Positions 17,607 through 26,040 of a stretch of DNA of 64,000 bases are shown one piece after another; the first letter of the stretch is position 1; every line of letters begins with the position of its first letter. This DNA is from Pirellulaceae bacterium. GTDB taxonomy: Bacteria > Planctomycetota > Planctomycetia > Pirellulales > Pirellulaceae. Under the pieces are notes generated by a model. It saw only the letters and a program-made list of their open reading frames with translations, had not been told where the DNA came from and did not search any database. The position numbers were made by a program, and so were the translations under genes. Location of the stretch: assembly GCA_020852965.1 (NCBI GenBank), contig JADYZV010000046.1, forward strand, positions 1-64,000, in the 5' to 3' direction.

Positions 17607-17670
17607 GGGAGACAGGGAGACAGGGAGTCAGGGAGTCAGGGAGTCAGGGAGTCAGGGAGTCAGGGAGTCA
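17607..17670. repeat. Octanucleotide tandem repeat (GGGAGWCA)8
   Basis: Two GGGAGACA units are followed by six GGGAGTCA units, directly after the toroid-like gene (stop at 17601). Exact period 8. Confidence 0.95.
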
Positions 17671-17688
17671 GGGTAATTATGCAGTTTT

Positions 17689-17800
17689 AAGCACTAAGCA
17701 CTAAGCACTAAGCACTAAGCACTAAGAACTAAGAACTAAGAACCAAGAACCAAGAACCAAGAACCAAGAACCAAGAACCAAGAACCAAGAATTAAGAACC
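17689..17800. repeat. Heptanucleotide tandem repeat, 16 units (AAGCACT to AAGAACC)
   Basis: Sixteen 7-base units drift from AAGCACT through AAGAACT to AAGAACC. The last type is the reverse complement of the TTCTTGG repeat near trpA (1024-1058). The array ends 11 bases before a start codon. Confidence 0.95.
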
Positions 17801-17811
17801 AAAAACTCTTC

Positions 17812-19011
17812 ATGCCCGACTACAGCTCTTTACATATCGGTGTCTTTGCTTCGCTCAAGCGGGGCTTCGAGCACTTCATCTACCGAGAACTGACCATTCT
17901 GGAGAAGAACGGGGCTGCGATCAGCGTCTATCCCACCAAAGTTGGGGCAGGACTCTACGGCCCGCGCCCCACTTGGAACTTCCATCCTTGGACGGTATTG
18001 GCCGTCTCGCTCGCCAACATGGTCACTGCGGTTACCCGCCCCACCAAGTACTTCCCACTGTTGCTCGAATCGCTACGAATGTCGGCTGTGGTAGACTTTG
18101 CGCTCGCGGTCAACTTCGCGCGGCAACTCGATGGCGTCAATGTGCTCTACTCGACATTCGGTGATCGCAAGTTCTTTATTGGCTACTTCTGCAAGCGACT
18201 GACCGGGCTACCGTTGGTGTGTACGATCCATGCCTACGAGATTTATCAAAACCCGAACCCTAAGATGTTCGCCCATGCGCTCCCCTTTGCCGATCAGATT
18301 ATCACCGTCAGCCAATACAACTTTCAGCAGTTGAAAGATCGCTACGGGGTCGAAGCACACGATTTGGAGTTGGTGCGTTGCTGTATCGATACGCAAGAGT
18401 ATCGACCGCAGGAAAAGTTCAAGATTTTAATTGTAGGCTTTTTTGCTGAGCGCAAAGGACACGAGGTACTCTTTCAAGCCATCAAGCAGCTTGGACGCGA
18501 CGATTTTGAAGTCTGGGTCGTCGGTGGAGCAGGGGCCGAAGCCGAGTCGGTCGACGTCAAAGGTTTGTGCAAGCAATATGGTCTGGAATTGCAAGTCGCT
18601 TTTTTTGGCCCGCTCTCCGGTACTGCATTAAAAGCCGTCTATCATGCCTGCGATGTTTTTTGTTTGCCCTGCCATTTCGAGAAGGATGGGCTGGGCGAAG
18701 GCTTCCCTGTCGTACTGATCGAAGCCATGGCTTGTGGTAAACCGGTCATTTCGACGCGACATGTCGAGATCCCCAACGTGATCAAACGCCTGTTGGTCGA
18801 TGAGAAAGATGTCGACGGTTTGGCTCGAGCGCTGCTGCAAGTTTACGAGTCGGCTGAGCTGCGTGGCGAACTATCGATCGAAAGTCGTCAGACGGCCATC
18901 GACTACTTTTCGGCGACCAACGTCGATCAGACCGCCGCCATCTTCCAACGCGTTATTGCAGGCCCGCAAAGTCCGCAGAAACCACATTCGCGGGAGTGCG
19001 TCAGCTCATGA
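17812..19011 (+). CDS. GT4-type glycosyltransferase
   Basis: The product is a 399-residue GT-B transferase. N-terminal features are HIGVFASLKRGFEHFIYREL and PLVCTIHAYEIYQNPNPK. The donor domain has KILIVGFFAERKGHEVLFQA, VWVVGGAGAE and the retaining-GT block EKDGLGEGFPVVLIEAMACG with the conserved Glu pair, then KPVISTRHVEIPNVI. The heptamer array reaches almost to its ATG, so its expression may be sensitive to repeat length; no good Shine-Dalgarno is visible apart from the A/G-rich repeat itself. The last bases overlap the carbamoyltransferase start (ATGA). Confidence 0.92.
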   Translation: MPDYSSLHIGVFASLKRGFEHFIYRELTILEKNGAAISVYPTKVGAGLYGPRPTWNFHPWTVLAVSLANMVTAVTRPTKYFPLLLESLRMSAVVDFALAVNFARQLDGVNVLYSTFGDRKFFIGYFCKRLTGLPLVCTIHAYEIYQNPNPKMFAHALPFADQIITVSQYNFQQLKDRYGVEAHDLELVRCCIDTQEYRPQEKFKILIVGFFAERKGHEVLFQAIKQLGRDDFEVWVVGGAGAEAESVDVKGLCKQYGLELQVAFFGPLSGTALKAVYHACDVFCLPCHFEKDGLGEGFPVVLIEAMACGKPVISTRHVEIPNVIKRLLVDEKDVDGLARALLQVYESAELRGELSIESRQTAIDYFSATNVDQTAAIFQRVIAGPQSPQKPHSRECVSS

Positions 19012-20846
19012 CCAACATCCTCGGCATCTCGGCTTTTTATCACGATTCGGCGGCGGCACTCGTTGTCGACGGGCGCATCGTGGCCGCTGCGCAAGAGGAA
19101 CGCTTCACCCGAAAAAAACACGATGCCGCTTTTCCTTTGGCAGCCGTCGACTATTGTCTGCAGGAAGCGGGGCTACAGCCCGAGGACTTGGACTACGTTG
19201 GTTTCTATGACAAACCGCTCACCAAATTTGAACGTTTGCTTGAAACTTATTTGGTTTACGTTCCACGCGGTTATCGCTCGTTCCGCCGGGCACTGCCGCT
19301 GTGGCTAAAACAAAAACTACACTTGCCGCATGAGATGCGTCGCGGCCTGCGCGATCGCTATCGCGGGCGCTTCGTCTTCACCGATCATCACGAATCGCAC
19401 GCAGCCAGCGCATTCTTTCCATCGCCATTTGACGAAGCGGCCATACTCACGATCGATGGCGTCGGTGAATGGTCGACCACCTGCATAGGTGAAGGGCATG
19501 GCAATCGCATCGAGCTCAAACACGAGCTTCGATTCCCACATTCGTTGGGGCTGCTCTATTCGGCATTTACCTACTACGCGGGATATCGAGTCAACAGCGG
19601 TGAATACAAACTGATGGGCTTGGCACCCTACGGCGAACCGGCCTACCGCGATGTGATTCTCGATCAAGTGATGGACCTCAAGCCCGATGGCTCGTTCCGA
19701 CTCGACATGAGCTACTTCAATTACTGCCAAGGCTTGACGATGACCAGTGGCAAACTGCATCGTTTACTCGGTGGCCCGCCGCGAAAACCTGAATCGGAAA
19801 TTACCCAACGCGATATGGATTTGGCCGCATCCATTCAGGCGGTAACCGAAGAGGTTGTGTTGCGATCGGCTCGCACCGCTCATCAGCGGACCGGCATGAA
19901 GAATTTAGTGCTGGCTGGTGGCGTCGCGCTGAACTGTGTCGCCAATGGTCGCGTGCTACGTGAGGGCCCGTTTGAAGAGCTGTGGATTCAACCCGCCGCC
20001 GGTGACGCTGGAGGCGCTCTGGGGGTCGCGCTGTTCACCTGGCATCAATTGCTCGACCAGCCGCGCACCGCTCAGCCTCCCGATAGCCAGCAGGGATCAT
20101 TGCTGGGCCCCAGCTACTCGGATGCGCAGATCGCGGCAATGCTCGATACACAGGGTGCCAACTATCACACCTGCACCGACGAGCAAGAGCTGTGCGAGAT
20201 CGTGTCCGATCTGATCGCCGATGAACTTGTCGTCGGCTGGTTCCAAGGTCGCATGGAATTTGGCCCTCGCGCGCTTGGCAGTCGAAGCATCTTGGGGGAT
20301 GCACGCTCCGAAAAAATGCAGGCCACCATGAACTTGAAGATCAAGTTTCGTGAATCGTTTCGACCTTTCGCACCGCTCGTGCTACGCGAGTACGCTGATC
20401 AGATCTTCGAGCTTCGGCCAGACCAAGAGTCCCCCTACATGCTGTTGGTGGCTGGTCTGCGCCCCGAGCTGCGCCACGCGTTGGGAGAGACCTACCAGCG
20501 AGCGTTCGGTATCGAGAAGCTCAGCTTCCGTCGCTCGGACTTGCCCGCCATTACCCATGTCGATTATTCCGCCCGAGTACAGACGGTCGACCGCGCTCGC
20601 AACCCACTGCTGCACGCATTGTTGAGCCAATTCCACCAGCAAACCGGTTGTCCCGTAATGATCAACACCAGCTTCAATGTTCGCAGCGAGCCGATTGTCT
20701 GCACTCCCGAAGAGGCCTATCGTTGCTTTATGATGACCGCAATGGACGCACTGGCGCTCGGCAGCCACGTAATGCTCAAGAGTGAGCAAACACAAATTGC
20801 TCAATCGCAACGCAACGACCACTTGGCTCAATTTCAATTGGATTAA
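19008..20846 (+). CDS. Carbamoyltransferase (NodU/CmcH/TobZ family)
   Basis: This family transfers a carbamoyl group from carbamoyl phosphate, via a carbamoyl-adenylate, to a hydroxyl of a sugar or small molecule. The 612-residue length is standard. The N-terminal Kae1-like domain has ILGISAFYHDSAAALVVDG, EERFTRKKHD, the HHESHAASAFFPSPF metal histidines, and LTIDGVGEWSTT. The C-terminal domain shows LAGGVALNCVANGR, GRMEFGPRALGSRSIL and NTSFNVRSEPIVCTPEEA. The ATG at 19008 gives a 4-base overlap with the glycosyltransferase and starts directly at the fold. The next two genes, SxtJ and DUF5989, are its usual partners. O-carbamoylation of the polysaccharide is likely. Confidence 0.94.
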   Translation: MTNILGISAFYHDSAAALVVDGRIVAAAQEERFTRKKHDAAFPLAAVDYCLQEAGLQPEDLDYVGFYDKPLTKFERLLETYLVYVPRGYRSFRRALPLWLKQKLHLPHEMRRGLRDRYRGRFVFTDHHESHAASAFFPSPFDEAAILTIDGVGEWSTTCIGEGHGNRIELKHELRFPHSLGLLYSAFTYYAGYRVNSGEYKLMGLAPYGEPAYRDVILDQVMDLKPDGSFRLDMSYFNYCQGLTMTSGKLHRLLGGPPRKPESEITQRDMDLAASIQAVTEEVVLRSARTAHQRTGMKNLVLAGGVALNCVANGRVLREGPFEELWIQPAAGDAGGALGVALFTWHQLLDQPRTAQPPDSQQGSLLGPSYSDAQIAAMLDTQGANYHTCTDEQELCEIVSDLIADELVVGWFQGRMEFGPRALGSRSILGDARSEKMQATMNLKIKFRESFRPFAPLVLREYADQIFELRPDQESPYMLLVAGLRPELRHALGETYQRAFGIEKLSFRRSDLPAITHVDYSARVQTVDRARNPLLHALLSQFHQQTGCPVMINTSFNVRSEPIVCTPEEAYRCFMMTAMDALALGSHVMLKSEQTQIAQSQRNDHLAQFQLD

Positions 20847-20851
20847 CCGGC

Positions 20852-21259
20852 ATGAGTTTAGTACAAGCCAATTGGCAACCCACTCATCGACAGCTTCGGC
20901 AATTTGGGCTGCTGTGCGCCCTTGCGCTGCCCTGCGTGGCATGGCTTTGGTCGTTGTCTGCAAGTTGGTTTGCGGGCTTGTCCGCCGCAGGTGTGCTACT
21001 GGCCCTGCTGTCGTGGTACTTGCCGGTTGCGGTAGCTCCGCTGTTTATTGGTGTAATGCTCATCACACTCCCGATCGGTTTGGTAGTGAGCGAAATCGTA
21101 TTGCTGTTGGTGTATGCTCTAGTGTTTGTGCCGATTGGAGTTGCCTTTCGTTGCCTGGGACGCGACCGACTCGAACGCCGCATCGACCGCAGTCGCGACA
21201 GCTACTGGGAACCAAAGCTGCGGCCTCGTTCGCTAGCCAGCTACTATCGGCAGTCCTGA
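20852..21259 (+). CDS. SxtJ-family small membrane protein
   Basis: The 135-residue protein has about three hydrophobic segments (LLCALALPCVAWLWSLSAS, AAGVLLALLSWYLPVAVAPL, and the stretch around SEIVLLLVYALVFVPIGVAF) and a basic C-terminal tail (RDRLERRIDRSRDSYWEPK). It matches the SxtJ family, known mainly as the companion of NodU-type carbamoyltransferases. It starts 5 bases after the carbamoyltransferase stop, so the genes are co-transcribed. Molecular function is unknown; a membrane anchor or partner for the carbamoyltransferase is an inference. Confidence 0.8.
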   Translation: MSLVQANWQPTHRQLRQFGLLCALALPCVAWLWSLSASWFAGLSAAGVLLALLSWYLPVAVAPLFIGVMLITLPIGLVVSEIVLLLVYALVFVPIGVAFRCLGRDRLERRIDRSRDSYWEPKLRPRSLASYYRQS

Positions 21260-21333
21260 ATCAGCGACACGTTCACGCCTATTTTGACCGTTCTGGCGCT
21301 TATCACGGTCGCCAAACATGACATGGCCTTATT

Positions 21334-21552
21334 ATGAATCAACCTGAATCACAATCCGACAAACGAACCGAAAACGAATTCGAACGACTGGGTGAAGAGC
21401 AAGAGTTGTCGTTGGTGGGCGAGTTCTGGGTATTCATCAAAGAGAATAAGGCGTGGTGGATGGTTCCGATCCTGTTGGTGCTTGGAGGGTTGGGCGCACT
21501 TGTCGTACTCAGTTCGACGGGTGCCGCACCGTTCATCTACACGCTGTTTTAG
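21334..21552 (+). CDS. DUF5989 small membrane protein
   Basis: The 72-residue protein has an acidic N-terminus followed by LSLVGEFWVFIKENKAWWMV, which is characteristic of DUF5989, and one C-terminal membrane segment (PILLVLGGLGALVVLSS). Family members regularly follow SxtJ and a carbamoyltransferase, as here. Function unknown. It is the last gene before a repeat-filled gap of 375 bp. Confidence 0.8.
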   Translation: MNQPESQSDKRTENEFERLGEEQELSLVGEFWVFIKENKAWWMVPILLVLGGLGALVVLSSTGAAPFIYTLF

Positions 21553-21573
21553 TGGTGTCTCGCCTGCGCGGCC

Positions 21574-21680
21574 GGCCCCCTGCCAGCTTGCCTGGTGAGA
21601 GCCAAGGTTTTTGGTTTGGATGCGGTCAACGTGGGCCGGCCCCCTGCCAGCTTGCCTGGCGGGAGGCAAAGTTTTAGGTT
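21574..21680. repeat. Tandem pair of GGCCCCCTGCCAGCTTGCCTGG units
   Basis: Two copies begin at about 21574 and 21638 (period 64). A diverged copy is at about 5225-5264. Each continues into GGAG/GAGAGCCAAGGTTTT-like sequence. Confidence 0.85.
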
Positions 21681-21706
21681 TAGATGCCGTTCGATGGGAG
21701 CTTCTC

Positions 21707-21762
21707 ATTCGGTCTTCCCGCCTCGATCGCCGCCTGCGGCGATCGAGGCGGGAAGACCGAAT
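21707..21762. repeat. 56-bp perfect palindrome
   Basis: The 27-base arms, starting ATTCGGTCTTCCCGCCTCGA, are exactly complementary around a 2-base CT loop. It lies between the DUF5989 and asparagine-synthase genes. No T-run follows on either strand, so a typical Rho-independent terminator is not supported, though the RNA hairpin would be very stable. Confidence 0.95.
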
Positions 21763-21791
21763 GCAGTGGTTCTGGGACCGCTGGTCGCACG

Positions 21792-21834
21792 GCTAGCTAC
21801 AAAACTGATGCACCAGCGAGGCAAGCACGCGGGG
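21792..21834. repeat. Dispersed GCTAGCTAC unit, copy 2
   Basis: GCTAGCTACAAAACTGATGC and the following CACCAGCGAGGCAAGC match the units at 5363 and 45960. Confidence 0.9.
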
Positions 21835-21927
21835 GTCCAGACGTATTTGCTGTCAACGATTGAGGCCAGCGCGAATGGGGTTTGAGCGAATGGTAAATTC
21901 AATTTCCACACAGAATATATAAACTAG

Positions 21928-23799
21928 ATGTGCGGTATCGCTGGCATTTTGAAACTTGATCGAACCACTGCGGCACCCGCTGAGGTGCTGGAGCGGATGT
22001 TGCAATCGATTTACCATCGGGGCCCTGACGAAGACGGTCGTTTGTTCGATGAAGAGCTCGCCATGGGGATGCGACGGCTAAGCATCATCGACTTGGCCGA
22101 CGGGCAGCAGCCGATCTTTGACGAAAGCGGGCGTTACGCCGTCATCTTCAATGGCGAGATCTACAATTATCGCGAACTGCGACAAGAGTTGATCGGTCGA
22201 GGCCATACGCTCAAGACCCACAGCGACACCGAAGTCATCGTCCACTTGTACGAAGAGCAAGGGCCAGATTGTTTGGAACAACTGCGCGGCATGTTTGGCA
22301 TCGCGGTGTGGGACAAACGCGAGCGGAAGCTGTTCATCGCGCGCGATCGTATGGGGATCAAGCCGCTTTACTACGCCATCAAGAACAACTCGCTGATCTT
22401 CGGCTCCGAGATCAAAGCCCTGCTCGTGCATCCCGATGTCGACGCAGCGCTCGATCTGCGCGGCCTATCGAACTACTTGTCGCTCAAGTACATTCCCTCG
22501 CCCGGAACTCTGTTTGAAGAAATCCAGTCGATTCCACCCGGTCATTTCCTGATAGCCCAGAATGGACGTATCGAGATCAAGCGTTACTGGAATATCTCTT
22601 ATGCCAAACCGCACTCGATCAAGAGCGAAGCCGAATATATCGACGAGGCGGCGGAGCTGATCCGCGAGTCAGTTAAACTGCGGCTGCGCAGCGACGTGCC
22701 CTTTGGCGCCTTCCTAAGCGGTGGCGTCGATTCGAGCACTATTGTGGCGTTCATGGCCGAACAAATGAGCGAGCCGGTAACGACATTTTCAGTCGGCTTT
22801 GGTGAGGGGGATGAACTGCCCTATGCCAAGCTGGTGGCCGATCGCTTTGGTTGTGACCACCACACTCTCAATATCACAGCCGCCGACTTCATCGAGCATG
22901 CGGAGACAGTGCTGTGGCACATGGACCAGCCGATCGCCGATCAAGCTACGGTAGCTACTTTGATGGTCGCCAAGTTGGCGCGGCAACATGTCAAGATGGT
23001 GCTCACCGGTGAGGGAGGCGACGAGTTGTTCGCCGGTTATGCGCGCTATGCGGGGGAACGCTTTTCACCCTACACACGCTGGCTCCCGAACTGGGCTGGG
23101 CGAATCATTCGCAGTGGCGCGAGGCGCCTACCTGGCATGCGCCGTGGCAAACTTGCACTGCACGCGTTGACCACTGGTAACGAAGCGCAGCGGTTTGCCA
23201 ATTGGTTTCCAATGTTCAACGACGAGACCAAGCGGCAATTATTGACCGAGCGCATGAGCGACTATCGCGAGGGAGCCGCCGATATCTTTGCGCACCACCT
23301 GGGCGAATGCGATGCGCGCGAACCACTCGATCGCATGTTGTACGTCGACAGCAAACTGTGGTTGCCAGATTTTCTATTGTTGCGCGGCGACAAATTGACC
23401 ATGGCCAATTCGTTAGAAGCCCGCATCCCGCTGTTGGATCACAAATTAGTCGAATTCGCGGCACGACTGCCGACCAAGTACAAACTGCACCGGGGAGACC
23501 GCAAGTACTTGCTCAAACGCGTCGCCGAGCGGATGTTGCCGAGCGAGATCATCCATCGCAGGAAGCAAGGTTTCCCAATACCCATCGATCGCTGGCTGCG
23601 CAATGAGGCGCGACCGCTGATGCGCGATATGCTCAGCCAGGAGAGTTTGCAACGCCGCGGTTTGTTCAATCCACAGTTCGTCGAGACATTGATGCAGCAG
23701 CACGAATCGGGTTATGCTGACAATACCACCGAGCTGTGGGGCTTGGTCAGTCTCGAAATTTGGATGCGTCGTATGATCGACGAGGATGCTGGGCCTTAA
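21928..23799 (+). CDS. asnB: Asparagine synthase (glutamine-hydrolysing)-like amidotransferase
   Basis: The 623-residue protein begins MCGIAGILKL, with the nucleophilic Cys2 of the N-terminal glutaminase domain; HRGPDEDG and FNGEIYNYRELR follow. The C-terminal synthetase domain has the pyrophosphate loop LSGGVDSSTIVA (near residue 268) and TGEGGDELFAGYARYAGER. It is closest in layout to the AsnB group found in polysaccharide and exosortase loci. There it probably amidates uronic acids or other sugar carboxylates rather than making asparagine for protein synthesis. That fits the uronic-acid-type genes upstream. The ATG comes right after an AT-rich stretch and no Shine-Dalgarno is evident. Confidence 0.93.
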   Translation: MCGIAGILKLDRTTAAPAEVLERMLQSIYHRGPDEDGRLFDEELAMGMRRLSIIDLADGQQPIFDESGRYAVIFNGEIYNYRELRQELIGRGHTLKTHSDTEVIVHLYEEQGPDCLEQLRGMFGIAVWDKRERKLFIARDRMGIKPLYYAIKNNSLIFGSEIKALLVHPDVDAALDLRGLSNYLSLKYIPSPGTLFEEIQSIPPGHFLIAQNGRIEIKRYWNISYAKPHSIKSEAEYIDEAAELIRESVKLRLRSDVPFGAFLSGGVDSSTIVAFMAEQMSEPVTTFSVGFGEGDELPYAKLVADRFGCDHHTLNITAADFIEHAETVLWHMDQPIADQATVATLMVAKLARQHVKMVLTGEGGDELFAGYARYAGERFSPYTRWLPNWAGRIIRSGARRLPGMRRGKLALHALTTGNEAQRFANWFPMFNDETKRQLLTERMSDYREGAADIFAHHLGECDAREPLDRMLYVDSKLWLPDFLLLRGDKLTMANSLEARIPLLDHKLVEFAARLPTKYKLHRGDRKYLLKRVAERMLPSEIIHRRKQGFPIPIDRWLRNEARPLMRDMLSQESLQRRGLFNPQFVETLMQQHESGYADNTTELWGLVSLEIWMRRMIDEDAGP

Positions 23800-23989
23800 G
23801 TCGGCTTGCAAGCGAGAACCGAGCTGCTTCGGCAGGAGTGAAGAGAATTGCCGACGAGCCGTTTCAGCTCAAAGCGGACTCTCATGTCCAGCAATCGGTT
23901 ACATTAGTAAACTGGTGCGAAAGGCCTCTAGCCATTTGGCTGTGCAGTGCCCGACATATAAACGAACCAAATACAGGACCTAATATCCT

Positions 23990-25474
23990 ATGCGAAAGCT
24001 CCCTGCGATTTCATTGTTCCTTTGTTCAGTCGTCTCGGCCGTCGCGTCTGCTGCCGATCGCCCCAACGTGGTTTTCATTCTAACGGACGACCAACGCGCC
24101 GAAGCCTTGAGTTGTATGGGGCATCCGCACTTGCAAACACCACGAATCGACCAGCTCGCCAGTGAAGGCGTACTGTTCAAGAACCACTTCTGCACGACGT
24201 CGCTTTGTTCGCCCAGCCGCGCGTCCATTCTGGGCGGTCTGTACGCTCACACCCACGGCGTCGTCAATAATTTCACCGACTATCCGCAGGAACTGCCAAC
24301 TTTCCCTCGACAACTGCAAAGCGAAGGCTACACCACGGCCTATATCGGCAAGTGGCACATGGGCGAAGACGATGATAGTAAACGCCCAGGCTTCGACCAC
24401 TTCATCACCCATCGCGGGCAGGGCGAGTATTTCGATACTGAGTTCCGCAAGAACAACGGCGAACGCAAGGTCATTCCCGGCTACTACACGACCGTTGTCA
24501 CCGACATGGCGATCGACTGGATGCAAAACAAGGACAGTGACAAACCGTTTCTATTGATGCTGGGACACAAAGCTCCCCACAGCTTCTACTTTCCCGAGGA
24601 GAAATACGGGCACGTTTTCGACAACGTCCGTGTGCCGTATCCGACCACAGCCTTTCAACTCGATGACAAGCCAGCGTGGATCACGCAGCGGCTGGGCACC
24701 TGGCACGGCATCTACGGCCCGTTGTTCGAATGGCGAAAAAAATATCCGGATGATTCGGCCGCTGCGATGATCGATTTCGAAAATATGGTTCGAGCCTATT
24801 GGGGAACCTTGCTTTCGGTCGACGATTCGGTAGGCCGAATTTACGACTACTTGATGCGGACCGGCGAACTGGACAACACGCTTTTCATTTTCACCAGCGA
24901 CAACGGACTGCTCGAAGGCGAGCACGGTATGGTCGACAAACGAACCGCTCACGAACCCTCACTGCGGATACCGTTGGTCGTTCGCTACCCGAAGCTTGTC
25001 TCACCAAAGTTTCCGAAAGTCGTCGAGGCGCAGACCCTGACCATCGATTTCGCAGCATCCATTCTGGACATCTGTGCCGCCGAGCTGTTGTCGAAAACTC
25101 AGGGGCGGTCTTGGAAACAACTGATCACGACAGGCGATCCAGAGTGGCGGACGAGTTGGTACTATGAATACAATTACGAAGAACAGTTCCCCTACACGCC
25201 GAACGTACGCGCCCTCCGCACCGACGAGTGGAAGTACATCCGCTATCCCCACGGTGATGGCTCTGCCGATAGACATTTGGCAGAACTCTACGACCTCCGC
25301 GCCGACCCGCAGGAAACCATCAATCTGATTGCCCGCGAATCACACCAGTCGCTTATAGCGAAACTGCGTGCCGAATTAGACCAGCGGATTCAAGCGACTC
25401 ATCCAGATGGCAAAGACAACATGCCGATTGACCAAGGAATCAAGGGAGAACTGCCTGACGAAAAGATTCGCTAA
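23990..25474 (+). CDS. Sulfatase (type I, exported)
   Basis: The 494-residue sulfatase has an N-terminal signal peptide ([21 protein letters not shown]). The N-terminal metal site is [16 protein letters not shown]. The formylglycine signature CSPSR is near residue 75, in [25 protein letters not shown] and [15 protein letters not shown] supply other active-site residues. The architecture resembles N-sulfoglucosamine or choline-type subgroups of family S1. An anaerobic-type or FGE-type maturation enzyme must act on the Cys, but none is in the window. It follows the polysaccharide locus by 190 bp in the same direction. Its substrate is unknown. Confidence 0.94.
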   Translation: MRKLPAISLFLCSVVSAVASAADRPNVVFILTDDQRAEALSCMGHPHLQTPRIDQLASEGVLFKNHFCTTSLCSPSRASILGGLYAHTHGVVNNFTDYPQELPTFPRQLQSEGYTTAYIGKWHMGEDDDSKRPGFDHFITHRGQGEYFDTEFRKNNGERKVIPGYYTTVVTDMAIDWMQNKDSDKPFLLMLGHKAPHSFYFPEEKYGHVFDNVRVPYPTTAFQLDDKPAWITQRLGTWHGIYGPLFEWRKKYPDDSAAAMIDFENMVRAYWGTLLSVDDSVGRIYDYLMRTGELDNTLFIFTSDNGLLEGEHGMVDKRTAHEPSLRIPLVVRYPKLVSPKFPKVVEAQTLTIDFAASILDICAAELLSKTQGRSWKQLITTGDPEWRTSWYYEYNYEEQFPYTPNVRALRTDEWKYIRYPHGDGSADRHLAELYDLRADPQETINLIARESHQSLIAKLRAELDQRIQATHPDGKDNMPIDQGIKGELPDEKIR

Positions 25475-25604
25475 ACCCCAATAAACGTGGCTACGGCCAA
25501 AACGGCCAAGTATGCGCAGGAACCTATGCGTGGGTGCTTATGTGTTGAACAGCGGTAGTCCAACTACTGCCGGAGCTCCCACCGTGTCAGATTTTCTTGA
25601 CTCG

Positions 25605-25661
25605 ATCATTCTGCCCTGAATCGGCATCGTCGTTAGGCAGGAGCGTCGTCGGCAGAATGAT
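25605..25661. repeat. Hairpin repeat with ATCATTCTGCC arms
   Basis: ATCATTCTGCC (25605-25615) and GGCAGAATGAT (25651-25661) are exact inverted copies, with partly complementary GTCGT/AGGCAGGAGC sequence between. It is about 130 bp after the sulfatase stop. The remainder of 25475-25734 shows no gene. Confidence 0.75.
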
Positions 25662-25734
25662 GGGACATGGTTCCGCAGTCGTAAAGGAAAGCGAGTCGCC
25701 AACAAACTCGCATCGAGTAACCTGACGTTCCGGC

Positions 25735-25768
25735 GATTAGTGTTCGATTAGCGAAGATTAGTGTTCCC
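25735..25768. repeat. Inverted repeat flanking a GxxExxY relic, left arm
   Basis: The arm begins GATTAGTGTTCGATTAGCGA and ends GATTAGTGTTCCC. Its inverted partner is at 26005-26040. The motif GATTAG occurs three times at short intervals within each arm. Confidence 0.9.
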
Positions 25769-25805
25769 AGAAACTCGATGCTCAAGCAATTAAAAAGGCG
25801 ATGCA

Positions 25806-25993
25806 ATGTTCAAACAAGAAGGTTACGATCTGCTGGGGGCCGCTTTCGAGGTCTACTAGCGAACTCGGCTATGGCGTGGCAGAAGATGTCTACCAATCGG
25901 CACTGGAGATTGAGCAAGGACTTCGGCAGGAAGGGCGATTTGGAGTGGAAGCATTTTTTCATCGACGATCTGCGCATCTCACAACATGGCTGA
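25806..25993 (+). pseudogene. GxxExxY-family gene relic (frameshift and internal deletion)
   Basis: An ATG at 25806 reads MFKQEGYDLLGAAFEVY, then a stop. In another frame ELGYGVAEDVYQSALEIE continues the family N-terminus. A third frame reads DFGRKGDLEWKHFFIDD and ends at 25993, which resembles the C-terminus (family form NFG...LEWxRF). The middle, about 60 codons, is missing. Intact GxxExxY proteins are about 125 residues, so this is a broken and deleted copy. It is bracketed by the inverted repeat arms at 25735 and 26005. Confidence 0.75.
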
Positions 25994-26004
25994 GCAGCGG
26001 ACTA

Positions 26005-26040
26005 GGGAACACTAATCTTCACTAATCGCACACTAATCCC
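26005..26040. repeat. Inverted repeat flanking a GxxExxY relic, right arm
   Basis: The complement of this stretch reads GGGATTAGTGTGCGATTAGT then GAAGATTAGTGTTCCC, matching the left arm with a few differences. The stop codon of the TctA gene (26033-26035) lies inside it. Confidence 0.9.

Noticed and set aside
17607..17800. CRISPR-like or VNTR-coded protein
   Set aside because: Units of 7 and 8 bases without spacers; not coding.
21707..21762. Rho-independent terminator
   Set aside because: The hairpin is perfect but no T-run follows on either strand; kept as a palindrome only.
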